Part shown: in pieces, positions 48,041 to 60,268 of the stretch
How the letters are laid out: every line of letters starts with the position of its first letter
Numbering within the stretch: the first letter of the stretch is position 1
Source: Eucalyptus grandis
Taxonomy: Eukaryota > Streptophyta > Magnoliopsida > Myrtales > Myrtaceae
DNA: 64,000 nt
Direction of reading: 5' to 3'
NCBI RefSeq assembly: GCF_016545825.1
Contig: NC_052622.1
Span: 8,685,001-8,749,000 of the forward strand
The notes under the pieces: model-generated
Databases searched by the model: none
What the model was told of the DNA's origin: nothing
Seen by the model: the letters and a program-made list of their open reading frames with translations, nothing else
Program-made: the position numbers and the translations under genes

Positions 48041-48610
48041 TATTGTTGTGCCGACTTTCATGATCATTTTTTGATAAAATTTTCATCATGATTTTTTTTC
48101 CAAATCATGTCTTGCATCTTTTGTAATTTTTTTTATGATTTTTGGATGCATTTAACAAGGTCAAATTTACTTGGATCTAGGCTTAAGTCAATCTGTTCCG
48201 TATCGATCTCTGTTTTGCTATTTTTGTGCTGATTTTTGTGTTGACTTTTGGAATGACTTTCCTTGATAAAATTTTCCCGTACAAATGTTGTGCATCTTCT
48301 TTAGGTTTTTTTAAAAAAATTTGGACATGATTAGCTAGGTCAAAAGTGCTTAGATTTGGACATAGGTTAGTCTATCTTGTGTTAGTTCGAGATTTGTTTT
48401 AATGAATCTATGCTTTTTACTATTTTTGTGCCGATTTTTGTGTTGAGTTATGGAACAACTTTCCATGATGAAAGTTTCTTGTACAAGTGTTTTTCATCTT
48501 CTATATTTTTTTTCAAAATTTTTAGACATGTTTGGGTAGGTCAAAATTGCTTAGATTTAGACATAGGTCAGTCTGTCCTATATTAGTCCGAGATTTGTTT
48601 TGATGAAATT
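48041..48610 (+). repeat. Three imperfect tandem units of about 180-200 bp
   Basis: Units start near 48041, 48219 and 48420. Each has TTTTTGTGCCGATTTTTGTG-like text, a TTGATAAAATTTTC or related stretch, GGTCAAAA.TGCTTAGATTT and a GTCTGTCC/GTCTATCT end. Divergence is high. Confidence 0.8.
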
Positions 48611-49544
48611 GAGTCCATAACTGCACTTATTTGATCTCAAGTCCTTCATGAAAGATGAAATACATTATATATGTTCAATTTATGTATGCTTTGAGTGATT
48701 TTAAGGTTTTCTAATGAATGCTTATGTTTTGCCTTCTTAATTATTGATGTGCGCACTTTCAAAGATCTTGATTTTAGTATACCAAATTGACCTAGTTTGG
48801 ACTCGAGCTCTTCTAGGAAGATGTAGGAAACATTTAAAAGTTTCTATTGCCACTAATTTCATGTCAATAGCTCATCATTTAGACTAATTTTTCATTTTCT
48901 CAAAGTCAGATTACTATCTGAATGAGGGATCAAATTTGGACCCCTGTTTTAACTCCTGTCTGGACAGACCTTTGATATTTTTGTTCCATTTTTTCTATTT
49001 GGAATATAAACTTGGTCTCTTAATGAAACTTTATTTTCATCATGTTGACTATGTTGTGTATAAATTTGATGATTTTTAGGCATGTTATGATAGGAAAATT
49101 TCTCGTGACATTAGCTGAATGTCCTGTTGTTTTGACAAATTTCTGATATGTTGTTACTTGTTGTTTGATTTTTGTAAAATCATGTGTACATTGTTCAAGA
49201 AAACTTTCTGTACAAAAGTTGTTTTTATCATGTCATGCATATTATGAAATTTTTTCATAGCTAGATTGTCAATAGGTATTACTCAATTTTGCTGTCCTTG
49301 CACGTTTGTTCTGAAATTTCCTGATTTAAACTTGATTGTGATTATTTAGCTACACCTTTTAGATTAGTATGTACATGAAATTATGACATTTTATCTTCAT
49401 GATTGTTTTAAATACTTTGATCTTTGTTGTTAACAACCGACCTTTTCAAATCGCATCTTAAAAAAAAAAATGTTTTGATACATGTGATGTTTCTCAAAAA
49501 CGATTCCTAAAAAGGTTATTTTCCAAAACTCGATTTGGCGTAAG

Positions 49545-49805
49545 GAAAGATCATGGTTTGGACCATAGTCAAAATGCCTGCGACACTTATGACTTCTAAT
49601 GCGAGGCCCAGGCTAGCCTTGGCAATTGAATGTGTTTCATAGCCTAGATATTCCTTAATCCTAAATATTTTCAAACATTTTTAAAAATCCTGTTTTGACA
49701 ACGTGAAATTCATGGTTTGAATTGTATTCAAAATGCCTGCGACGCTTGTAACTTCTAATGCAAGGCCTGGGCTAGCCTTAGCAATTGAATGCCTTTCATA
49801 GCCGG
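49545..49805 (+). repeat. Two direct repeats of about 100 bp, 158 bp apart
   Basis: CATGGTTTG..., CAAAATGCCTGCGACRCTT, ACTTCTAATGC.AGGCC and TAGCCTT.GCAATTGAATG recur at 49551 and 49710. Confidence 0.85.
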
Positions 49806-52435
49806 AACATCACATTGTCTCAAAACTTTTCATAAATGATTTTGAGATATATATTGAAATATCACATGTACCCTTTATACATATGATCCCATCATGCATT
49901 AGAAATTGTTTGTGTTTGTGATTGGCACATGCCCTTGGTAATAAGTGACTCGCCGACCGGATAACTAGACTACCTAGGGAAGCAATTAAGGAATCTAAAT
50001 GCAATAGACTTGAGAATTTGACTAGAAATTGACTGCTCGACTGTGTTGATTTGCAAGGGTCATTACGGCACTATCGAAATCGATTAGAAATCGGAGATAG
50101 GTTGATTTGACTAAGATATATGATCATAGTGTGGGTGATTCCACATGATTGCAAAATACTCATCGATCGGTACTAGACTGATTTTTCCATCGTTTTGGTA
50201 CCCGGTGCCCGTAATTGAAACCTCTAAATTTTCACAATAACCGATGGTCGCCAATGTGTCAAAGATGTATACTGTGACTCGAGATAAATTGATCATGGGT
50301 CAATTGCACCAAAAATTCCTAAAAGCTACCCGGCAGACTAGATCACGCTAAAATCGCATCGAATGGAAATTAACCACGAATTTGAACCCGATTTCAAAAG
50401 TTGAAAGTTCTATGGTGTCACGATTTATTTTAGGAATGTCGACTCATCCTCCGAAGAATTTTCATAGATTCCGAGATTTTTATGGAAAATCGATTCGGAT
50501 GTTGCGAAAATTAAGGGAAATTCGAGTAAGCCAAAATTAAAGGAAATTTGGACTTCCAAGTTGACCCTTTGAGTGTTGGTGACTTATAGAAAATTATACG
50601 AGATTTTTCTTCATCGAAATCGAACCTCAATTTGGGGAATTGAGTAAGGAAATTGAAACTATTTGAGTGAAATTCGGAATTGGCATGGGGCTGCAAAATG
50701 AGATTTCAATTTGGACAATATTGTGGATTTTCAAGCTAGAAAGTAAGGGGGATACTTGAAGACTTTTGGACCATCAATGATGAAATTGGATAATGTTTGA
50801 TGACTTTTTGTCCCTCTCCTCTTCCAAGCTTGCACGCGACTCTCCCTCATCCCTTTTCTCTCTCTCTCTTCGATCGTCTCTCTCTTCAAATTCTGCTTAT
50901 GCTTTCATTTTCTTTCCACAAGATTCAGCTCTTTCCTTCGAAGATAGTAGCCCATCGTGGTCCACGTCTTCACTGTCAACCCCACTAGCGAGTTGCTCCA
51001 TTCCCCATGTCCTTCTCTTGCTTGATCAACCTGACCGAAGTTGTGCTGCCCCACCATCTTCGATTTTTGCTTCACCAGCGATTTCCCCTTCATCTTCTCT
51101 GCTCCACGCGTCCAAGCCCTAGCACCGTTGGTCAAAAAACCAGCTGAAGCCTCCATTGTTGACTCATCTGCCTCGCTGAAGCTGCCCGCGTTGCCTCTCG
51201 CCTTTAGCCCGCGTTGAGCCCAACCCATCAGTAGCCTCTGCAAGTCCACGTTCTCTGCCCCTTCTCGTGTCTTCCGTGTGTGCAGTCAACCAAAGCAACT
51301 CACACACAGCAGCTTCTTCAACGTCCCTAGAAGACCTAGCGAAGCCACGCGTCTTTGTCTTCAGTAGCTTCCATAAACCGCTCGCGAGAAACCCAGCTGC
51401 AAGTTGGCCCAAGCCAGCGAACTTTGGACCCAGCAAAGCCCATCTTTGGGCTTTCTTGTGCAACCTAGTGAAGCCAGCAATTTTGGCCCAGTATCTCCAT
51501 CAAGCTCAGCCCATTTCCAGTTGGATCCAAGCCTTGCAGCAGCCCAAGTTCTCAGCCCAGTTCAGTTGCATTTCAATCGAGCAGTTGGGCTATTTGAAGC
51601 CCGCGAAAATTACAGCAGCCCAGTTCAGCGAAGCCCGCTTAGTTCAGTCCATTTTCAGTAGGCCCAAGCCCAAGTCTAAGCCTAGAAATTTCTATGGGCT
51701 TGCAAGGTTTCTTGGCCCGGTCCGAGTGTCCGTCGACGCCACCGAAAATTCGGATTTTAGCTACCGTCGCGTCGTTATCGCGATGTTCTGGTCTTCACAT
51801 TAAACAAGAGAGTTTCACTCATTAATCCTCGCTTAGTAGGTTAATTATGTTTAGGGATTAATTAGTTTAGACTAAGATGGTTTAGGTGAATAGATTAGAT
51901 TAGATTAGTATCAGCCGATGCATATTAGGTAGTTAGTTAGTGACATTAGCAAGTAGACTCGTGCTATTATTTATTGAACGAACCTTGGAATTTTATCTGG
52001 GTCCGTTTCGGCGTCGAATTAGGCGTTATGGGCTTAAGTTGGATTAATTGCATTTATTTAATATTTTTCGTAATTATTTAATTAATTACTAATTTTCTGG
52101 AAATTAGGCTGGGATAGCCGACAACTAGAATTTTATGCTGGTTATTGTGGTGCAATCTATTTATTTATTTGAGCTCTAATTTGTGTTGAATTGATTTAAT
52201 TGTGATTTTAGGATTTTATTCATATACTAATTAAATTTGATAATTAAGTGGAAAATTACCCGGCGTCGGTTTACAGCACCAAAAATCTAGTTTTGGAATG
52301 CTGAAAGAAGTGGGAGGAATAAAAGTAAAATTATTGTATTTTGGTTAAGACCGACCGTATATCCACATACGTATATTTTTGTCAAGTATGATAAAAATGG
52401 TAAAATTGATTGTGTTTTCGGAACAAAAATACTAT

Positions 52436-52850
52436 AGCGGCTCGCTGATTCATATGTCATCTAGAGAATTGACGTTATACTATTATAGCTCAATGACTCT
52501 CCTGTCATCTTGAGAAAGAATTGTTTGTATACCGGTTCGGTGACTCTATATGTCATTTTGGAGATATGACGGTTGATTTGACAACTCGATGACTTTCATG
52601 TCATCTTGAGAATGAATTGTTTGTATACCGGCTCAGTAACTCTATATGTCATCTTGGAGATAGGACGGTATGACCCAACGGTGTGTTATAACGGCTTGAT
52701 GACTCTATATGTCATCTTGGAGATATAACGTTATGCATAGGTATGTTATAACGGCTCGATGGCTTTATATGTCGTCTCGGAGATAGAACGTTATGCATAC
52801 CGCTCGATGGCTCTATATGTCATATGGAGATAGGATAGTACTATCTATAT
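52436..52850 (+). repeat. Imperfect tandem array, about 50-85 bp units
   Basis: At least five copies of CTCGATGACTCTATATGTCA and TCTTGGAGATA.GACG-like text lie near 52541, 52625, 52696, 52758 and 52805, with more diverged copies before them. Confidence 0.85.
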
Positions 52851-53391
52851 TTCACTATTAATTAAGGAATCCTAGATGTTGATCAGATTCATAGATAGTA
52901 TTGAATGAAATGACCAGGGAATGGTCTAATTGACATGTAATCGACTAGGTCGATTGATCGATATTTCAATCTGTAGTGAATGATTGGGTGCCTATTAAAC
53001 TGTATTGAATTGTAGGTGGAATCTGAGACCAAGATAAGTCATCCGACCCATGTTGTGCATAGGCAACCCTTATGGCATATTGGCTTTCTAATCGGGTCTT
53101 AGTAGGATAGAATATGCTGAGACATTGTCTCATTGGTTATTGTATAACCATTTTCAGGTCCCTAGTTGACCGTGGTGAAGGACCTGAGGCCCGAAATTTA
53201 GAAGGTGAAGCCTAGAGAATCAATGAGCATGTCCAACTAGTTAGTTCTAGGACATTTCTCTTTTGTTGAAAGCAAATTCCTTTTTGTAAGCTTCTATGTA
53301 TAAACTTGTTTGTGCGTGTGTGTGTGTGTGTGCTTTTTTTTTTTTTGGTAACGATAAACTTGTGTGTTTTTTTGGTAAAACGATAAACTTG

Positions 53392-53601
53392 TTTTTTTTT
53401 TTTTTTTGTGACCCAAGGAACCTCTGTGCGCCGCTTGCAGCGTAATAAACCCTGGGGTGAACTGGGCTCCCACCACTAACCCAGCCACAGGTGAATCACG
53501 CAGCTTATGCATTGAAGCATCAGCTACACCGAGTTTTGAACCCCTCCCCTTGCGGATAGGGTACTAAGCTCGAAACCAGCGCAGCCACCGCGGGCGGTGG
53601 T
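53392..53601 (-). mobile_element. tRNA-derived SINE
   Basis: On the minus strand the element starts with a pol III A-box-like sequence (GGTGGCTGCGCTGG) followed by a B-box-like sequence (GGTTCAAAACTC). It ends in an A run (T run 53392-53407 on the plus strand). Matching 8 bp duplications TAAACTTG (53384-53391 and 53602-53609) bracket it. That is the expected layout of a SINE retroposed by LINE machinery. Family not identified. Confidence 0.82.
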
Positions 53602-53609
53602 TAAACTTG

Positions 53610-54369
53610 TGTGTTTATAAAAGGTCTTTTGTGAAAAAAATTGGTCCTACTTTCCTATCCAATTGTTTTATTGTTTGGGGATTTTATATGATTTCGCATG
53701 TGTATTAAAATGAAAGGGTCGGCGATGCGTTCTAGGACGTTGCTATTAATCGACTAGGTGAGAGATGGGTGCGTGCCCAAGGATCGGGGCGTGACAATGG
53801 GCCTTAGGTCCGTCTTTAGGCAATACCCCTAAATCTGTTCTCTCCTCCCGAGGGTAGGTCGCGACAAATACATATTAGGTTCAAATATCGGATTTGCAAT
53901 TACAAACATCATATACGGCCCAAACCATATAGGACTTTTAGCATTTGAATTAATCTTTCCTAAATCTCCATTAAAGATGCGTTTACTTAGATGGCTATGT
54001 ATAATGATAGTGGTAAGTGGGTAGTTGTAGGCGTAATACAAGGATAATTTTAGAAATACAAGCTCACAAGCCATGTATGTGTATGTGTATAATTGAGGGA
54101 GTAATGCTATACATTTTAAAGTTTTACTCAGAAAATCGTACTAAATAATATTCTATATGTCATGTCATCAAGACTGTGTAGATCAAGTAAGAATAATGCA
54201 GTGAAAATTAAAACGGAGAAAAGCCATAAATTGAGCAAGATCAAGGCTTTCCTATTCAATCAAAATTCTCACTATCTCAGCGATTTGTTCTGTATTATCT
54301 TCTTATATGCGCCCTATCTCAGCGATTGACATTAATGGTGTTGTCATCTTCGACACTTGGGAAAGGTCC
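53610..54369. other. LTR end and flank, otherwise nothing recognised
   Basis: Bases 53783-53798 hold the GGGGCGTGACA LTR end. No ankyrin repeats are found between here and the PGG pseudogene. Confidence 0.5.
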
Positions 54370-55067
54370 AGCCGTAACCGGATCCTGACTCGTATTTAGG
54401 CCGGAAGCTCGAGATGAAGCGTTTTCAATATTATCCTTTCGTAAAAAGAAGGTAAACCTGGAACACGTGCAGGATGGGATCGATACCCGTTTGCTGGTGG
54501 CAACGCTTGCGGCCTCTTGCGGCCTTCGCAGCTGGTTTTGCAGTCCCTAGAGGATTTAACGGCTCCGACACGGCCTCTAACGATGATCGGGGCATGGCTA
54601 CTATTTTGGACAAGAAATTGTTCGAGGCCTTCGCAATTTGCAACACCATCACGATGTTCTCCTCAATGACAATGGTCATTAACGTCAACTATGCGCAGCA
54701 ACATGACGTTGAAGTTGCGATATCTGTAGATCGGCACTCGGCACTGCCACTAATAATTGCCCTCCCGGCAATGTTCGTCGCTTTCTTAACTGGTGTCACC
54801 TTGACCGTTGGCAAACTTCCTTGGCTTGCTAACACCTTATTTTATTTGGGACTCGTTTTCCTCCTAATTATCTCAGGTGCTACATTGATAGAGTAGCCTC
54901 CTTACTTCGGAGTCATCATCATCCCATCCGTGGTCTGATATACTGACTTATTCTTCCTTACATTTATTTCCGGGGAGTTCAGACGTACCTTTTGGATGAC
55001 CTGGAAGATGACATAACGACAAGCGAGACCTCCGCTAGCCGGCCTCCGAATGATTCTGGTGATTGAA
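54370..55067 (+). pseudogene. PGG-domain exon pseudogene (second ankyrin-locus copy)
   Basis: This aligns with exon 3 of the ankyrin/PGG gene. It has the RPEARDEA-like linker, GIDTRLLVATLA, then after a small duplication-type frameshift near 54505-54530 the FAAGFAVPRGFNGSDTAS segment. PGG has become PRG. CNTITMFSSMTMVI, LPLIIALPAMFVAFLTGVTL and LGLVFLLIISGATL follow. A premature TAG at 54894-54896 and more stops break the tail, although LDDLEDDI and a final GD-stop remain readable in another frame to about 55067. The short sequence before the linker does not encode ankyrin repeats. Exons 1 and 2 of this copy are missing. Confidence 0.87.
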
Positions 55068-55080
55068 TGACTGACGACTT

Positions 55081-55332
55081 TGTTGGAAATATGATGGGAG
55101 ATATCGATTTCATATCGATTATGTTTCCAATTAATTGATTCAGTTAATCTGTGATTAGCTTGGTGAAGCGGGAATGTAATCGTGATATAATTGTGTATAT
55201 TCTCTTTCCTGTTTTTCTCTTGTAATATATATAGAACGGTTATACCTGTGTAATGAATATACGAAAAATATAGATTACAATTTCTCCCAAATGATCTCCA
55301 TTTTCTTCCATTTCTCTAATTTCTGTCATTCA
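55081..55332 (+). mobile_element. Small solo LTR (Ty1/copia type)
   Basis: 252 bp from TGTTGGAAATATGATGGGAG to TCTGTCATTCA, flanked by GACTT (55076-55080) and GACCT (55333-55337). The interior has GTAATCGTGATATAATTGT, CCTGTTTTTCTCTTGTA and TATAGAACGG-like text typical of short copia LTRs. No internal region follows. Confidence 0.65.
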
Positions 55333-55337
55333 GACCT

Positions 55338-56339
55338 AGCTTCTGCAATCTCAAAATTCCCCTTGTCTCTTTCTTGAGTAATTGTTGCTGCGGTTTTCCA
55401 ACCTACAAAACAAACCAAAAAGCCAAGTTGGAATTCAATTTCCTATACCATGGCAAAAAGGGGAATGCTCAGGACTCACCTTCAGAAGAAATGCCTCAAG
55501 ATCAAACTCCATGGCAGCACTATTGTTTTCTTCTTTTTTAAAAAGAATATTCAAGTTCCATTTATCCCAAACAAATATCAGATTTTATAGAATTATCTTT
55601 CGTTTCTCTACTTATCTTTTAAGCTCCAAATTGTACTTTGGATCTTTTATATTTCAAATCAAACAATTAATGTATTTTTTTTATTTTTTATTTGATTATA
55701 TATATTTTTGAGATTATTACTTCATGAAAGCCAAATTTAAATGATTTATTATATTGTGTGAAAATCAAATTTAGGATGGAAACTTGAACTTTATGATATT
55801 ATTGTCAAATGATACAATTAGTACCAATAATCTTTATCTTATTTTAAAAAACTTCTATCTTATTTGATATGCATTACATTATTGTGGTGTATAGAGAAGA
55901 TGCAGTTTATTGGTCAAAACCCTACTAATAATGTTATTCACGTATATATGAAGTTATAAATTCTAAATATTATTTTGTCGATATGCTCTTACTCTGGTAG
56001 AATTGATTTGTCTTGATCGAATTAATTTTTTCTTACAAAATTATTTCATTTTTTAAAACTAAAATAAAAGAAATTAAGGCTGATAACGACATTAGTTTTT
56101 CATGATCAAATCGTTGATGAACAGTTAACTTCCTTTAAAAGATCAGTTCATTTTATTTTTTCTCGACTCATAAAAGTTTCTTTTCTTCATGCGAGCATAT
56201 CTTTCTATCTAACTTTATAAGCAATTACTAACAATCATTTGTCTTTCTTTGTAACCAAATCAATATTCGAGAGTTTCTTTCACTAATCTAGGTGTCTTTT
56301 TCAAGCACCAAATTTGTGTTCTTAGACTAACTCACGACT
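55338..56339. other. AT-rich stretch, nothing recognised
   Basis: No supported gene, RNA or repeat. Confidence 0.5.
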
Positions 56340-57300
56340 AATCAACTAATGATTTATGAGTCGACTTATGGTAGAGTAGATGGAAGTATGAAGCCGTGAG
56401 ATGAGAGCCATAAAAGTGATAGTCGATTACTTTCTTGCGGTTGAATGAATCTAACCAAAGCTTTTTTTTCCCAGGTCCATTTTCATGTTCTATTAGCATA
56501 GTTAAACTCAAATAGGATGAGTTAGATATGCTTTTGTATTAACAATCAAGGTCTTATACAAGAGAAAATAAAGAAACTATAATATCTTCTGAGGAAATTC
56601 GTTTGATCAAAAGTATCTACAAATTTGATATAGATTCCAAACCATTTATCAAATCATATGATGAAAAAGCTAAATTTTCCCCCAAATCAAACAAGAACTT
56701 TTTTTATCTCAATCATCCTCAATTTGAAAATAGGTGCAAGTTTTTTTTTAAAAAGATGGCAGTTTTGTGGATGTAAATGATGATGGATTATTTGTTTTGC
56801 TCTTGAGGCATTAAAGTTTCTATCCTAATATTCCCAAGATCATCTCTGCTCATGCTTGAACATTCATGGACACGAGTCATCAGCTATGAAATTCATGTTC
56901 ATTGTCTCTGTCCCATTTGTGATTTCCCCTATCCCTATTTTGATATTAATCATTTTGGCTCGATTTCTACATTTTACTTATGGAAGAGAAGAAAGAAGTG
57001 GCTCAACCAGGTGAGGCAATTAAGATGGGCAGCGAAAAAGGCCCATGGGCTACCACCATAATCATGCCAGAGCCCACATGAGCTTGCTCACGCGGTGACT
57101 CCTTGCCGATTGGATGATGCCACGTGGCTAGCCCCACGCCGACCGCACGGGAAAGAGACGTTTGTCCCACGTGACAATAATACATGATGGAATGACCCAA
57201 TAAAGAGGGAGAATTTTGAAAAAAAATTAAAGTCAAATAGAGAACGCGTATCATAGCAGCGTGATTAGTTGGTTAGCCATGTTGGTTGTGTGGCTGACAC
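56340..57300 (+). repeat. Local duplication, copy 1
   Basis: Text recurs at 57850-58990: ATGGTAGAG.AGATGGAAG, CATCAGCTATGAAATTCA, CCCATTTGTGATTTCCCCTA, TGGAAGAGAAGAAAGAAG and GG.GGCTAGC.CCACGC. No coding potential is supported. Confidence 0.8.
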
Positions 57301-57550
57301 CAAATTTCACCAAGATATATGCCTGATGCAAAATGCTGTGTAAATTGAATGGCTGAGGGGCTCACTTCAGCTGTTCACTGCTCTGGAATAAGATTATTAA
57401 TTTTGAACATTTGAAAACTTATGATTTTGTGAATTTGCTCGTCTAGAGCAACCAAGAACGATTTACCTTGGACCAGTTTGATTCGTGGCACTCTCGAGTC
57501 ATGAGCACTCACTCACATGTCTCATGTGTAAAGAAAATAATTCTCATCCC
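57290..57550 (+). repeat. 3' flank of the ankyrin locus, copy 2
   Basis: Matches 39900-40170 (CGTCTAGAGCAACCAAGAACG, then ATTTACCTTGGACCAG, TGTGTAAAGAAAATAATTC). It supports a duplicated ankyrin locus. Confidence 0.78.
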
Positions 57551-57849
57551 CTATTCTCTTAGTCCAAAATTTGGCGAGGAAGACCATAAAAAATTTTCAA
57601 AATTTCTCTTCAGTCCTCACAAAAATTCGAATTCTAGCCCAACTCGTCGCAGCCCTTTCATTTCGCCCACTTCTCTCAAACCATAAGGAGTTTTGCATAG
57701 TGTATCTTGAATGAACTTGATGAGTGTTTAAAGAATAAGCAATCTATGCATATATACGACTGATGATCCGACTTCTTAATTTAGCTTAGGAGGATGTGAA
57801 AGAATTTTGCTTGCAGTTTAATTTAGTATTTGACAATTAAATATGTAGC

Positions 57850-58990
57850 ATCTTATGGTTAATTAATGGTAGAGCAGATGGAAGTGTGAACTTGTTCTAT
57901 GGAGATGATAGTCATAAAAGTAATAGTAGATCACACAATCGCAATTCAATCAATCTAATCAAAGCTTTTTTTACTAGGTCCATATCTGAAAACCGTTCGT
58001 GTTCCGTTAGCGTGGCTAATTTGGAAGAGGATGACTCACCGTCAGGTAAAGTAAGGCCCCTTGGCCTCTATCCTCTTTTATAACCAATTGTGATCTTATA
58101 TAAGAGAAAAAGAGAAAATTCTACTTCTCTTATGACAAAATACAATCAATTGAGATTATCTACCGATTTAACGTGGATCCCAAATATCTCATCTAATCAC
58201 GCGTTGAAGATTAAATTCGTTTCCCGAACTAAACAAATACTTACAGAAAAATCTCGATTGCTTCTTGATTGACCCCCCTCCACAGATTTCAAAATGGGTA
58301 CGACCTTCTTTCCAAAATATATGGTTTTTTAAGGATGTAAGTGATGATATCTGTTCAATGAATTATTCCTACTGCTCTTGAAGTGTTGAAAATTTCAATC
58401 TGTGTGTTCCCAAAAGCACGTGCCAATTGAAGAGGTTCGTGCGCTTGAAGGCACCTCTCGTGTCTGTCCATGCTTTGAATATTCGTGTTTGGGAGTGAGT
58501 CATCAGCTATGAAATTCAAGTTAATCGTGTTTTGTCCCATTTGTGATTTCCCCTACGCTTACTTTAATGTTGATTTCTTTGGCTCAAATGTCTACATTTT
58601 GAGTTTTATGGAAGAGAAGAAAGAAGGGGTTCATTCGGGTCGAGAAAATATTGCCTACGGTTACGTCTAACGTTGTCCGTTCACTCGGGTTAGGCAATTA
58701 GGCTGGACGGTGAAAAATCAGCCTGTTCCCACAGTAATTGCATGCCAATTGAACGATACCAGGTGGCTAGCGCCACGCGGGGCCGCACAGAAAGGAGACG
58801 TTTCCTTATCCTCATTCTTCATGTGATTGGGGAGAAGGAGGCAGTTTGTGCCCCAGGACTATAATGTATAATGTAATCAGCCGATAACGAGGGAGAGTTA
58901 CAGAATTTTGAAAAAAATGGAATAGAAAATGCATATTATACCAGCAATTTGATTGGTTGGTTAACCGCGTTGATAGTGTGATCGTTACAT
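57850..58990 (+). repeat. Local duplication, copy 2
   Basis: Diverged repeat of 56340-57300, with the same order of shared blocks. Short open frames here do not resemble known proteins. Confidence 0.8.
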
Positions 58991-60268
58991 AACATAGTTT
59001 CTCGTGATTAGGGCTTAGAGACCCGTAAAAACTAATCTTTGGATGCACACTATCGAGCCTTAGATGAAGCCAAGCAGCATTCTAACGACACATAAATTAA
59101 AGGGAAAATAACATAAATAGTTCTTACACTTTGGTCAGATTTGCAATACCGTTTTTTAACATTGGACTTGTTTAATGTAATTTTGAACTATTAATAAATG
59201 TTCGATATAACCCATAAAATTTAAATTTGTTCCATCTAATCTCAACAATTTCCATGTCAAAGTCTAATTAGCCATTCCAAAGTATTCACAAGTTTACATA
59301 ATTACACTATTACCTAGATTTTAGAATATTTTTAATTTCAATCAATTTCATAAATCAACAAAAACATGCTATCTATTTCATTAGTTATTTACACTTTTGG
59401 TCTTTATAAATATTTATTAACTGTGTTTTTAGCTTATCTCTCTATAATAGTAAAATTAGCATGAAAATGGCATTAAAAGTAGCACAACTTTCATATAGCA
59501 CCTTTTTCAGTATCAAAACTTTTCGAGTTATCACTTAAATATCACTTTGGAAAAAAAAAATTACTTCAATACCATCACCGTGAAAATTCAGACAAGGTCT
59601 TTTTAATATAAATAATCTAAAGTGGCTCATTAGTTTAGTGAACTCAACATTATTTGACCTAAACGACGTGGTCTTACTCATGTTGCCCAAAATTAACAAA
59701 TTGGGAACAAATTAAGTCTCTTCATCTAACCCTAAGGTTACATTTGGTCATTTAGATTTCTAACCAAGATAGAACTGAATATGAACTGAATATGATAAAA
59801 TATTAAATCCAAGGATTTTGCTGTGTCATATACATTGTTTAGTGATTGCAATAATAAAGTCAAATATATTTACATCATATTATGTATATTATTTGGTATG
59901 AATAGTATATTAGTATCAATGAACCAAAATTATAAATTGAGATGGTAAAAATCTCTCACAAAACTTTTGCCAACTTTATTTTTATTATTTTATTTTATTT
60001 TCCTCTCTTTTTAAATTAATTTCTTTTTTATTTCTTTCTTCTCCTTCTATCATTCTCTAATGAAATCTTACTATATTGATATACTTAAAATACTAAAATA
60101 CCTAAAATATGTAATAAATATATATTATTTTTATATATTGAACTTATGTTATAAAATAGAATTAAATTCAAATATATAAATACAAATACAAATACAAATA
60201 AAAAACTAATTAGTTATTTTTTGTTATTTTGAATATCTTATTTTAGAAATCAAATATTATTTATATTG
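58991..60268. repeat. AT-rich stretch with a further copy of the dispersed repeat (59376-59700)
   Basis: 59376-59700 shares ACTTCAATACCATCACCG, ATATAAATAATCTAAA and ATTATTTGACCTAAACGACG with the units further right. The remaining sequence is very AT-rich with nothing recognised. Confidence 0.65.

Larger units (their letters stand above)
45630..50290. repeat. Non-coding repeat region, probably retrotransposon-derived
   Basis: About 4.7 kb without a protein domain. It starts with a stretch rich in TTGAC/GTCAA (45715-45960) and has a CCGAACCGAACCGAACCG-like run near 46905. It holds a TC-rich block, then tandem repeats at 48041-48610 and 49545-49805. The base composition and internal repeats look like long-LTR or other non-coding transposon sequence. 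Class and borders could not be fixed. Confidence 0.45.
50291..53798 (+). repeat. Probable long solo LTR of a Ty3/gypsy chromovirus-type element
   Basis: The right end reads GGATCGGGGCGTGACA at 53783-53798. GGGGCGTGACA is a common LTR end of long-LTR plant gypsy elements, normally followed by a TGGTATCAGAG primer site. No primer site follows here, so this is an LTR without internal region. Text before the end (GACCGTGGTGAAGGACCTGAGG, about 53167) also fits such LTRs. The left border near 50296 is a guess; the LTR could be shorter or reach further left. Open frames at 50793-51803 show no domain. A SINE is inserted at 53392. Confidence 0.4.

Noticed and set aside
50793..51803. Open frames of 85-178 codons near 51 kb
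   Set aside because: Ser/Pro/Ala-rich without a domain, in a probable LTR; frames are open on both strands.
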